A DNA stretch of 33,110 nt from Bacteroidales bacterium (GCA_017429765.1 JAFROJ010000020.1:1-33110); one strand, 5' to 3'; positions 25,344 to 31,666 are shown, counted from the stretch's first letter. Numbers and translations are program-made. Notes: generated by a model not told the origin, from the sequence alone.

Positions 25344-25364
25344 ATTCCGGGCTTGACCCGGAAT
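25344..25364. repeat. REP-like perfect hairpin
   Basis: ATTCCGGG-CTTGA-CCCGGAAT: perfect 8-bp arms and a 5-nt loop. It lies 82 bp after the LtaS-like gene. It may end that transcript or belong to a dispersed palindromic repeat family; there is no T-run after it on the plus strand, so a simple intrinsic terminator is less likely. Confidence 0.7.
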
Positions 25365-25371
25365 CCCTCAG

Positions 25372-25556
25372 GCCAGTCCGGCGGGCGCTCCCCTACGGGG
25401 TACCACGTCGACTGGACTACTCGCGTCGGCCATGCTCGGCCGCTCGCTAACTCGGGCTTTTCAGCCCTCAGACAGACGCTCGCCTCTGGCCGGCCTGGCT
25501 CTCGCTCCCGACGTCCATTCTCCTAGGCCCCCTTCGGGGACGCCTGCCGGACTGGC
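25372..25556. repeat. 185-bp GC-rich element bounded by imperfect terminal inverted repeats
   Basis: GCCAGTCCGGCGGGCG (25372-25387) recurs inverted at 25541-25556 with 15 of 16 bases matching. Just inside both arms sits a small CCCC/GGGG hairpin (about 25389-25400 and 25528-25540). The interior is non-coding and contains further hairpins. Size, termini and the lack of an ORF recall a miniature, non-autonomous element or a dispersed structured repeat. No target-site duplication was recognised. Confidence 0.5.
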
Positions 25557-25774
25557 GGCTTATCGGCAAACCTGTAACAGGGGCTGATTATCCGTCAATT
25601 TAGTAGCTCCGAATACTGTATTCATGATTTGCTTTTCTAAATAAAAAAATTTAAATTCGCATGAGTAGCGATTATCAAACAGATTTCTGTAATTCCTTAG
25701 GCATTGTTCAACATCATGTCCCCGATTTGTTGTTTTTTCATATGGGGGGTAAGTGATTGATTATTAATATTATA

Positions 25775-25795
25775 GCAAAAGACACTCCCTTTTGC
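25775..25795. promoter_or_regulatory. GCAAAAG-N7-CTTTTGC inverted repeat upstream of the cassette
   Basis: Perfect 7-bp arms separated by 7 nt, ending 16 bp before the lipoprotein ATG. The core CAAAAG-N7-CTTTTG is the same, with the same spacing, as the palindrome between the SGNH gene and yicC (2977-2995). The location suits an operator covering the promoter or leader. No clear TAnnTTTG box was found here. Confidence 0.5.
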
Positions 25796-25811
25796 GTAAT
25801 TAAGTATTATT

Positions 25812-26792
25812 ATGACCAGAATAATCTTACTCCCCGCTATGGTTATCGTAGTCTCATCTCTTGTTTTTGTTGGATGCGGCAAATCTATTTCTGATGACCT
25901 TGACAATTCAGAGCTTGCAGAGTTCTCGAATCAACAACAATTTGAATTTACTCGTTTCATGGATTCGTTAGATTCTTTGAATCATGAGTTTGTTTCTTCT
26001 GACTTATGCGAAACTAGAGCTTGGGGTAGAGACCTTACTCAAAGTGTCGCTGATGCCGTAGGAGGGGCATTAGGGCAAAAATTTGGTTCATCAATTGGTG
26101 CCGCGGCGGGATCCGCAGGCGGCCCGGCAGGAGCCGTAGTTGGTTATTTAGTCGGGAGAAAATATGGTGGGGCTGTAGGCACTGTTGCTGCATCGACAAT
26201 TGCTGGGGCCGTATACGATTGGGTTTCAACAAAATCTGATTTGCCTTATATCGCTCAATATAAACACTACACTCAGTCTATTAATGATGAAGCTTCTATT
26301 GGCGAAGTACATAATGTGATTCTCTCCCAAATACAGTCAAACGGGAAAGCATATGTCTCTCTTGATGGTGCCGTGAAGATCGATGAAATATATGCGGATG
26401 TTGTTTCAATAGTAAATAAAATGGGAATCGAAGATTATCTCTGTGAAAACGAAGAGTACAAGGCATATATGAAGGACTTTTTCAAGGAAATAGTTGATAT
26501 TTCATTACAAGATAAGCATAGAATAACTGGAGACGTCAGTTATAAGTCTCAAGTTACTGATTTTCTATGCGAAAATAAAGGGTTTTCAGAAATTGAAGCA
26601 CAAAACATCATGTCGATAATCTCCTCGACTCAAATATCCGCATATTTACGTGAGTCACAAGCGATTGAGTATGAGAAGGAGTTTGTACGATTGGTTGACA
26701 ATTCGCGACTTTCTGATCAGAACAAGCGAATGATGATTGTCACGGGATCCATTTCCATAATGAGCACAAACTATTGGTATGCGGATAAGTAA
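25812..26792 (+). CDS. lipoprotein with glycine-zipper segment, unknown function
   Basis: Not recognised as a named family. The 326-residue protein has a lipoprotein signal (lipobox VFVGC, lipid Cys22) and an acidic stretch to about residue 65. A Gly/Ala-rich hydrophobic segment (about 79-135) follows, with repeated small-xxx-small spacing: VGGALGQKFGSSIG, AGAVVGYLVG and GGAVGTVAASTIAGAV. Such glycine zippers form packed helices in membranes and occur in bacteriocins, pore formers and some envelope proteins. Residues 140-326 are mixed alpha-helical and hydrophilic. The codon use is AT-rich, unlike the flanking genes. The stop overlaps the next gene by 14 bp. A membrane-active effector is an inference; an envelope-stress or structural lipoprotein is the main alternative. 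Confidence 0.75.
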   Translation: MTRIILLPAMVIVVSSLVFVGCGKSISDDLDNSELAEFSNQQQFEFTRFMDSLDSLNHEFVSSDLCETRAWGRDLTQSVADAVGGALGQKFGSSIGAAAGSAGGPAGAVVGYLVGRKYGGAVGTVAASTIAGAVYDWVSTKSDLPYIAQYKHYTQSINDEASIGEVHNVILSQIQSNGKAYVSLDGAVKIDEIYADVVSIVNKMGIEDYLCENEEYKAYMKDFFKEIVDISLQDKHRITGDVSYKSQVTDFLCENKGFSEIEAQNIMSIISSTQISAYLRESQAIEYEKEFVRLVDNSRLSDQNKRMMIVTGSISIMSTNYWYADK

Positions 26793-27324
26793 TAGATTTT
26801 GGGAAACCGTTATCACGCTAATGTGGTCACTCGCGATCGCGGCATTAATATACCCGGTTTGGCCGCGTCTTGTAGGCGTTGTTTTTATTTGTTTAGTTAT
26901 GGCATTGGGCATTTTCAGCTGTTGCTCAGAGAAATTATTTGCCATCCCATCCAAATTTATTCAGCGCCATATGACATTGTTTTTCAATCTCTTTATAGTG
27001 TTGATTGGAACTCTGTTATTTTTTATAGAGCATAACGAATTGCGTCTGTTTTATGCTTTTACGGCTATAAGTGGGCTATTCGGTCTCATATATTGGTTTA
27101 TTGATAAAAGATACATTAAAAAAAGCCGAGGAGAATTCATCCGCGAAGAATGTCATATTCTTCCTGCATTCATAGAGATAACCATAGCGGTTTTTTTTAT
27201 AATAGAAATCATATTTAGGAAAAGTTTTAGCGCCTCTTCACTTATCGTCATTCTTGTGTGCGTTATTGACTCTGTTTCCCAGTTTTTACAGAATAGGTCT
27301 TTAAACGGACAAACACAACAATAG
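26779..27324 (+). CDS. polytopic membrane protein, unknown function, coupled to the lipoprotein gene
   Basis: A 181-residue protein with about six hydrophobic helices (near residues 9-26, 29-48, 64-83, 89-108, 126-146 and 152-171). There is a positively charged loop, DKRYIKKSRGEF (109-120), between helices 4 and 5, and a short polar tail. No catalytic motif is visible and no family was recognised. The ATG lies inside the last codons of the lipoprotein gene in another frame (14-bp overlap), so translation is probably coupled and the two products made in a fixed ratio. It shares the low G+C of its partner. A small multi-pass protein next to a glycine-zipper protein is the usual layout of an immunity or export partner, but this is inference. 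Confidence 0.75.
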   Translation: MRISNRFWETVITLMWSLAIAALIYPVWPRLVGVVFICLVMALGIFSCCSEKLFAIPSKFIQRHMTLFFNLFIVLIGTLLFFIEHNELRLFYAFTAISGLFGLIYWFIDKRYIKKSRGEFIREECHILPAFIEITIAVFFIIEIIFRKSFSASSLIVILVCVIDSVSQFLQNRSLNGQTQQ

Positions 27325-27426
27325 ATTTCCGGAACACTCCTGGATTGTATCATGCTTCCAGACAGTGGAAACTCGTCGACAATTTGTGACGGACCATAAT
27401 CCTTGGCATACCAGTCACATACCATG

Positions 27427-27464
27427 AAAACGACAAAACCCACAACTCCAGAAGGGGTTGTAGG
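27427..27464 (-). terminator. intrinsic terminator of the tRNA-Thr transcript
   Basis: On the minus strand CCTACAAC (27464-27457) pairs with GTTGTGGG (27446-27439) through eight pairs, one of them a wobble, around a 10-nt loop. TTTTGTCGTTTT follows (27438-27427). This is a good Rho-independent terminator 31 bp after the tRNA. It shows that the native end of the tRNA unit is retained and that the foreign segment starts beyond it. Confidence 0.75.
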
Positions 27465-27494
27465 TTTGATAATGGCGCTAAATCGCTGATTTTG

Positions 27495-27566
27495 AGCCAC
27501 TTGGCAGATTTGAACTCCCGACCTGCGCGTTACGAATGCGCTGCTCTACCGCTGAGCTAAAGTGGC
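27495..27566 (-). tRNA. tRNA-Thr (anticodon CGU), with two mismatched stem pairs
   Basis: A 72-nt cloverleaf without encoded CCA. The acceptor stem GCCACTT/AAGTGGC is fully paired. The D-stem is GCTC/GAGC. The anticodon loop TTCGTAA reads ACG (Thr). The T-loop is TTCAAAT. The closing pair of the anticodon stem is A-C (G at plus-strand 27529), and the middle pair of the T-stem is G-G (C at 27505). All other stem pairs are canonical. It is followed by a terminator and preceded by a -7 box, so it is probably expressed. A wobble-reading tRNA-Thr(UGU) elsewhere could make it dispensable. Confidence 0.85.
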
Positions 27567-27594
27567 TTTCTTCATTTCTCGGGGAAATGGATTA

Positions 27595-27602
27595 CAAATA
27601 TA
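27595..27602 (-). promoter_or_regulatory. -7 box of the tRNA-Thr gene
   Basis: TATATTTG on the minus strand, about 28 bp upstream of the mature tRNA 5' end. No clear -33 TTTG is seen. Confidence 0.5.
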
Positions 27603-27625
27603 ATGTTTTTTTCGGAAGTTAAGAC

Positions 27626-27633
27626 TAAATTTG
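27626..27633 (+). promoter_or_regulatory. -7 box of the flavoprotein gene
   Basis: TAAATTTG on the plus strand ends 17 bp before the ATG at 27651. It is divergent from the tRNA promoter and 23 bp away from it. No -33 TTTG at the usual distance. Confidence 0.45.
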
Positions 27634-27650
27634 CCGGAGAAACGTAAAAC

Positions 27651-29078
27651 ATGAAATCCGATATCCTCATCATAGGCGGTGGCGCGGCTGGCCTGATGGC
27701 CGCTTATGGCGCCGCCAAAGCCCTTCCGGAAGGCTCCGGGGCCGTGGTCACCGTACTCGAGAAGATGCCCCGTCCAGGCCGCAAGATCCTGTTCACGGGC
27801 AAGGGACGTTGCAACATCACCAACTTGAAGAATTGGAACGAGTTCTCCAAGCACATCCGGACCAACCCGAATTTCGTCAAGCCGGCGTTCTATAACCTGA
27901 CCCCGGAGAATATGGTTGAGTTCCTTGAGTCAAGCGGGCTGGAGACTGTGGTCGAGAGGGGAGACCGGGTTTTCCCTTATTCCCACAGGGCCTCGGATGT
28001 GCTGGACACCATCGTTGACTCTGTCATGCGGCAGGGGGTCAAGTTGTTGACAGACAGGGAGGTGGAGCTGGTCAAGGTGGGGATGGAAGGCGGTTTCGAG
28101 GTCTTTTGCTCAGGAGGGGAGGTCTTCGAGTGCCGGAGACTTGTCATCGCGACCGGCGGTCTTTCCTACCCGGTCACCGGATCGACCGGGGACGGCTATA
28201 AATGGGCCGAGTTCCTCGGACACAAGATTGTCTCCTGTTTCCCGTCGCTGACCGCGCTTGTCCCGAAAGGTTACAAGATCCAGGATGGCAGGGAGCTGGA
28301 GATAAAGGGTCATGTCAGCCGCGAGACTCCGATGACCGCCGCGGGCGAGGCCCTCAAGGGCGCCAAGTTGAAGAATGTCAGCCTGACCGTGACCTATGAC
28401 AGCGGGGTGAAGGAGACTGAGTTCGGGGATCTGGATTTCACGGACGGTGGAATAGAGGGCCCGATCGGTTTCCAGGTCAGCCGCAAATGTGTCAAGACGC
28501 TGATGAACGGCGGCCGGATAGTTTTCTCCCTGGATCTTAAACCGGGAGTCCCGCCGGAGGAGCTCGCCCAGAGGGTGAAGACCCTTTGGAGCGAGATCAA
28601 GAACGACCCGAGGACACGGGAGGCGAAGGGAGGCCGGGGGATCAACGGGAAGGAGATGTACCGGATTCTTTTGGGCAAACTCATGCCCTGGGACTTGATT
28701 CCCGGGTTCCAGGCCTGGAACCCGGAGATCCTTAAATCCTCGCTGAAGAGGAATGAATATTCAAGAAGGGGCGCTCAGGGAAGGATGTCTTACGAGGTCG
28801 ATCTGACCAGATTGGCCAAGGCGTTGAAAGACTGGAGGTTCGAGATCGTTGGATTCGTGGGGTACGAGAGGTGTGTGATCACGGCGGGAGGGGTCTCGAC
28901 GGATGAGGTGGTGGCCAAGACGATGGAGTCGAAGATCCGGAAGGGGCTTTGGTTCTGCGGCGAGATACTCGACATGGACTGCGACACCGGCGGCTACAAC
29001 CTTCAATGCGCCTTCTCCACAGGCTTTCTCGCCGGCCAGTCCGCCGCCAAATCACTGCTGGCCGCTGACGGGGAATAG
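27651..29078 (+). CDS. BaiN/HI0933-family FAD-dependent oxidoreductase
   Basis: A 475-residue cytoplasmic flavoprotein. The N-terminal dinucleotide motif IIGGGAAGLMAAYGAA (7-22) binds FAD. GRKILFTGKGRCNITN (43-58) is the family hallmark following it. A C-terminal segment, CDTGGYNLQCAFSTGFLAG, completes the FAD site. Members reduce C=C bonds in steroids (BaiN) or have unknown physiological substrates; the old name is aminoacetone oxidase-like. The length is somewhat above the usual 400-420, with the extra residues in the middle domain. Its stop codon lies within the left arm of the large inverted repeat that separates it from the convergent gene. Confidence 0.88.
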   Translation: MKSDILIIGGGAAGLMAAYGAAKALPEGSGAVVTVLEKMPRPGRKILFTGKGRCNITNLKNWNEFSKHIRTNPNFVKPAFYNLTPENMVEFLESSGLETVVERGDRVFPYSHRASDVLDTIVDSVMRQGVKLLTDREVELVKVGMEGGFEVFCSGGEVFECRRLVIATGGLSYPVTGSTGDGYKWAEFLGHKIVSCFPSLTALVPKGYKIQDGRELEIKGHVSRETPMTAAGEALKGAKLKNVSLTVTYDSGVKETEFGDLDFTDGGIEGPIGFQVSRKCVKTLMNGGRIVFSLDLKPGVPPEELAQRVKTLWSEIKNDPRTREAKGGRGINGKEMYRILLGKLMPWDLIPGFQAWNPEILKSSLKRNEYSRRGAQGRMSYEVDLTRLAKALKDWRFEIVGFVGYERCVITAGGVSTDEVVAKTMESKIRKGLWFCGEILDMDCDTGGYNLQCAFSTGFLAGQSAAKSLLAADGE

Positions 29079-29214
29079 GAGTGCACCTCCCTGAACCACT
29101 GCCACCCTCGGCACGTTAAGAGGGGGGACCGGAGCGAAGCGAACGGCTTGCCGTGAGCGAGTCGAACGGTGGGGCCGCGAAGCGGCGGTTCAGGGAGGTG
29201 GCACTCCTATTCCC
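29071..29214. repeat. 144-bp structured element with 27-bp inverted termini between convergent genes
   Basis: The arms at 29071-29097 and 29187-29214 are complementary along 27 bases with a single bulged base. The left arm covers the stop codon of the flavoprotein gene. The right arm ends 8 bp from the end of the convergent small gene. Inside are the hairpins ACGGC-TT-GCCGT (29143-29154) and GCCGC-GAA-GCGGC (29175-29187), plus a 15-nt direct repeat, GAGCGAAGCGAACGG (29132-29146) and GAGCGAGTCGAACGG (29155-29169). It could end transcription from both sides, but it is far longer and more branched than an intrinsic terminator and has no T-run. Confidence 0.75.
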
Positions 29215-29221
29215 GGCCCGA

Positions 29222-29734
29222 TCACTTCGCGTCGTTGAGGGCTTTCAGGAGGTTCCGGGCGACGCGGGCGTTGTCCTTGGAGGGACGTAGCTGGAACCAG
29301 GCTCCGAGGACGCCGACAGCGGCGAAAGCCAGAGTCACCCATGCGTTGGCGTCGGAGATGAACCACCCGAGCATGGCCCAGATGATGATCAGGGAGAGGT
29401 GGACGTAGACGCCGACATTCGTGTTCTTGTTCCCCTCTTTCACCAGGGCCGCGTAACGGTGGATCTCCTCGCCGTCCGCTGTCCGCCCAACAGTCCCCGC
29501 GTCTTCCAACGAGCAGGAGATGTACTTCGATTTGTACCTTGTCGACCTGTCCATGAAGAGGTCGCACCCTTTGGACAATTCCGGAATATCCTCTTCTGAG
29601 AACTCGGTGGTTCTCAGGACCTTGCCGAACCCCGCCATCTCGTTTTTGATGCCCCCGAGAACGATCCCGTAAGGCTTCTCGCTCTCGAAAAGCCTCATGC
29701 CGGCATCCATCATGAAAGTGCCCTTGTCGATCAT
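29222..29734 (-). CDS. small two-TM membrane protein of unknown function
   Basis: A 170-residue protein, not recognised. The first about 105 residues are hydrophilic and mixed-charge. They are followed by two closely spaced membrane helices (about 115-133 and 138-156), joined by a short SDANA turn, and a basic C-terminal tail. This looks like a membrane hairpin with a cytoplasmic domain. The start at 29734 was chosen over an ATG 12 codons upstream because it forms an ATGA overlap with the stop of the upstream esterase gene. It is the last gene before the large inverted repeat. No function is proposed. Confidence 0.7.
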   Translation of the reverse strand: MIDKGTFMMDAGMRLFESEKPYGIVLGGIKNEMAGFGKVLRTTEFSEEDIPELSKGCDLFMDRSTRYKSKYISCSLEDAGTVGRTADGEEIHRYAALVKEGNKNTNVGVYVHLSLIIIWAMLGWFISDANAWVTLAFAAVGVLGAWFQLRPSKDNARVARNLLKALNDAK

Positions 29735-30633
29735 AAGTACCTGCTGAAAAAGTCCCAGATCGCCTCGCATGTGTCCATGTCCTTGTCAGACCAGCTATGA
29801 TCCCCTCCGATCACCTGATAGAGCAGGACATCGGCGGCGGGGCCTCCCTTGAACGCCGGTTTCCCACCCTGGAAATGATGAAGGATCACAAGGTTACCCC
29901 CTTCCTTGCGGGGAAGCTCGGTGATGGTCTCGCTGACGCAGCCGTTAGCCACGACCAACTGGCTCACGCTCACCGGAACGGCCAGGTAGGCTCCCCAGCC
30001 TCCCAGGTTCTCGGGATCGCCTGTCCACTCGGAGATCCTGTCCTCGGTACCGTGAACCTCCATGAAAGGAACGGGCGAAGGGTACTTGAGCGGCATCATG
30101 CAGGTTAGGGTGAGGCCGGCGATCGAGGCTATCGCCTTGAAGGCCTTGGGCTTCCTTTGGGCTGTCAGGTAGCACATCTCGCCACCGTTCGACATCCCGG
30201 TCAGGAAGACGTTCTCCTTGCTCAGGCCATATTCCTTGCCAAGGTGGCGGGAGAGTTTGACGATGAAATCCACATCATCGGTCTTCATCCCTTCCTGCGA
30301 GGGGTAACCCACGTTCCAACTCGTCTTGCCTTTCGGGTCGGCGAGGCCCTGGGGATAGCAGACCGCGAAACCGTGCCTGTCGGCCACATTCATCAACTCG
30401 GCCTTGCCGTGGGCGCCTGAGCCCCCGTAGCCATGAAGGCAGATCACCACTGGAGCGTCATATTCAAGTCCCTCAGGCTGATAGAGATAGTACTCTCTCT
30501 GGACGCCTTGATGCTTGTAGGTCCCATAGACGCAACGTCTTTGGATCTCTGTCTGTTCCTGGGCGTTCAGTGTGATGCCGGCCAGCAGGACAATCGCCAG
30601 CGACAGCGCGTTTTTGACAAGGTTAGAGGTCAT
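29731..30633 (-). CDS. secreted polyhydroxybutyrate depolymerase/feruloyl-esterase-like hydrolase (LpqC/CE1-like)
   Basis: A 300-residue alpha/beta hydrolase with a signal peptide (residues 1-24, ending LNAQ). Landmarks are the oxyanion-side VVICLHGYGGSGAHG (62-76), nucleophile Ser148 in LTGMSNGGEM, Asp198 in HGTEDRISEW and His279 in GGDHSW. YLYQPEGLEYDAPVVI matches the start of the catalytic domain in the LpqC/PHB-depolymerase family, to which many Bacteroidota feruloyl and acetyl esterases belong. The natural substrate is probably a plant-polysaccharide ester. It is coupled by ATGA to the small membrane protein and is divergent from the MBL-fold gene. Confidence 0.87.
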   Translation of the reverse strand: MTSNLVKNALSLAIVLLAGITLNAQEQTEIQRRCVYGTYKHQGVQREYYLYQPEGLEYDAPVVICLHGYGGSGAHGKAELMNVADRHGFAVCYPQGLADPKGKTSWNVGYPSQEGMKTDDVDFIVKLSRHLGKEYGLSKENVFLTGMSNGGEMCYLTAQRKPKAFKAIASIAGLTLTCMMPLKYPSPVPFMEVHGTEDRISEWTGDPENLGGWGAYLAVPVSVSQLVVANGCVSETITELPRKEGGNLVILHHFQGGKPAFKGGPAADVLLYQVIGGDHSWSDKDMDTCEAIWDFFSRYL

Positions 30634-30661
30634 GTGGTTGAATTATTATGAATATCCTTAC

Positions 30662-30688
30662 AATATTACGAAGTTTTTTCGTAATATT
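30662..30688. promoter_or_regulatory. 27-bp perfect palindrome between divergent genes
   Basis: AATATTACGAA-GTTTT-TTCGTAATATT: 11-bp arms and a 5-nt spacer. It is placed 29 bp from the esterase start and 21 bp from the MBL-fold gene start. Because the flanking genes diverge, a terminator makes no sense here, and an operator for both genes is the simplest reading. A following TTTG on the minus strand (30695-30698) could be the -33 box of the esterase promoter, but no good -7 box was found. Confidence 0.6.
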
Positions 30689-30708
30689 AGGAAACAAATC
30701 TCTGGATC

Positions 30709-31650
30709 ATGGATAGAAGATCATTCTTGCGCGCGGGGGCGGTCACCGTCGCCGCCACCAGCCTCGGGGGAGTGGCCTCCGCCATCCCCGCCAAACCTAA
30801 AAAGACCCAGCCCAAGGGCCCTTTCCACCATGTCCTGGGCGAGGAGTCCGACTCCCCCTTGAAGGTACGTTTCCTCGGGACCGGAGCCGCCGACTGGAAC
30901 GGGAAGGATGAGAGGGGAGACCTCCGCCGGCTTTCCAGCGTTTTGCTGGACGGGGCCATATTGATAGATTTCACCCCCACCGACGAGGATATGCTGCCGG
31001 AGGGGTGCCAGCCCGACGCTATTTTCTACACGCATTCGCACGGCGACCATTACAATCCGGCGGCCGCGCTGAGGCTCGGCCTCAAGAGGGTGTTCCTCGG
31101 GGCGACATGGATCGAGCGGGCGAGGGAGGATTTCGCCAAAGCCTCGTCTGAAACGGGTCTCCCCGTCCCGGAGATAACCCCTCTCGCTCCCGGAGACAAG
31201 GTGACAATCAGCGGGATGACACTCACCGCTCTTCCGGCCAACCACGCCACGGGCGACATTAATGAGTTGACTTTGATGTACTTGGTGGAAAAGGGCCATG
31301 TCCGTGTCATGTACGCCACAGACACTGGAGGCATCCCGGCCATCGCCGCCCGTATCGTCGGAATCGACCCTCACGTCAAGGGAAGGCCTATCACGGGCCT
31401 GATCATGGAGGCCACCATGGGCCTGGACGGTGACGAGGATTTCAGGATATTCACCCATTCCAGCGTGAGAACCGTGGAAAGGACGGTGGATATGCTGCTC
31501 AGGGAGGGACGCTACACCCCGGCTGACGGCCAATCAGTATATCTGACTCACCTGGCCAGGACATTGCATCCTCGCCAATCGGACATCAACGCCTTCCTGC
31601 CGCGCCCTCTCGTGGCCGCTAAGGACGGGCAAGAGGTGATATTCCGATAA
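30709..31650 (+). CDS. Tat-signal metallo-beta-lactamase fold hydrolase
   Basis: A 313-residue protein with a twin-arginine signal (MDRRSFLRAG, then a weakly hydrophobic stretch ending about residue 25) and an MBL domain (about 50-313). Zn ligands are seen in FYTHSHGDHYN (HSHGDH, 109-114), LPANHATGD, YATDTGG and the C-terminal LTHLARTLHP. The domain resembles PhnP-like phosphodiesterases and other small MBL hydrolases more than beta-lactamases. A folded, metal-loaded enzyme is the usual reason for Tat export, so a periplasmic location is likely. The substrate is unknown. It is divergent from the esterase and shares the palindromic region with it. Confidence 0.82.
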   Translation: MDRRSFLRAGAVTVAATSLGGVASAIPAKPKKTQPKGPFHHVLGEESDSPLKVRFLGTGAADWNGKDERGDLRRLSSVLLDGAILIDFTPTDEDMLPEGCQPDAIFYTHSHGDHYNPAAALRLGLKRVFLGATWIERAREDFAKASSETGLPVPEITPLAPGDKVTISGMTLTALPANHATGDINELTLMYLVEKGHVRVMYATDTGGIPAIAARIVGIDPHVKGRPITGLIMEATMGLDGDEDFRIFTHSSVRTVERTVDMLLREGRYTPADGQSVYLTHLARTLHPRQSDINAFLPRPLVAAKDGQEVIFR

Positions 31651-31666
31651 GATCGCCATAATAATA

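Larger units (their letters stand above)
25262..25811. other. 550-bp gene-free stretch: GC-rich palindromic half, then AT-rich leader
   Basis: No plausible coding frame. Up to about 25580 the DNA is GC-rich and full of hairpins: CCACC-TGT-GGTGG near 25283-25295, the 8-bp palindrome at 25344-25364, the long inverted repeat 25372-25556, GGGCT-TTTC-AGCCC at 25454-25467 and CCTGT-A-ACAGG at 25571-25581. From about 25585 the base composition drops sharply. The remainder is AT-rich, with the palindrome GAATAC-T-GTATTC (25611-25623) and the CAAAAG-N7-CTTTTG repeat just before the lipoprotein gene. The sharp change marks the left boundary of the foreign-looking cassette. Confidence 0.7.
25585..27330 (+). 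other. AT-rich, probably horizontally acquired two-gene cassette beside a tRNA gene
   Basis: This stretch differs abruptly from its surroundings in base and codon use (roughly 40% G+C by eye against about 60%). It carries a lipoprotein gene and an overlapping membrane-protein gene and nothing else. It lies on the 3' side of tRNA-Thr, the usual place for integrated DNA. No integrase, transposase or direct-repeat att site was found, so the means of entry is unknown. Confidence 0.65.

Noticed and set aside
25167-25526. A plus-strand frame extending from the end of the LtaS-like gene into the palindromic region
   Set aside because: Half of it lies in another frame of a solid gene, and the rest crosses hairpins with biased Ser/Arg/Pro translation.
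25585-27494. Integrated element with an att site at the tRNA-Thr 3' end
   Set aside because: No direct repeat of the tRNA 3' end was found near 25.55-25.65 kb and there is no integrase or transposase, so a defined mobile element was not called.
27153-27500. A 115-codon minus-strand frame between the cassette and the tRNA
   Set aside because: It overlaps the tRNA 3' end and its terminator, and runs antisense through the end of the membrane-protein gene. No homology was recognised.
29071-29214. Ordinary intrinsic terminator between convergent genes
   Set aside because: The arms are too long and enclose about 90 bp of further structure, with no T-run on either strand.
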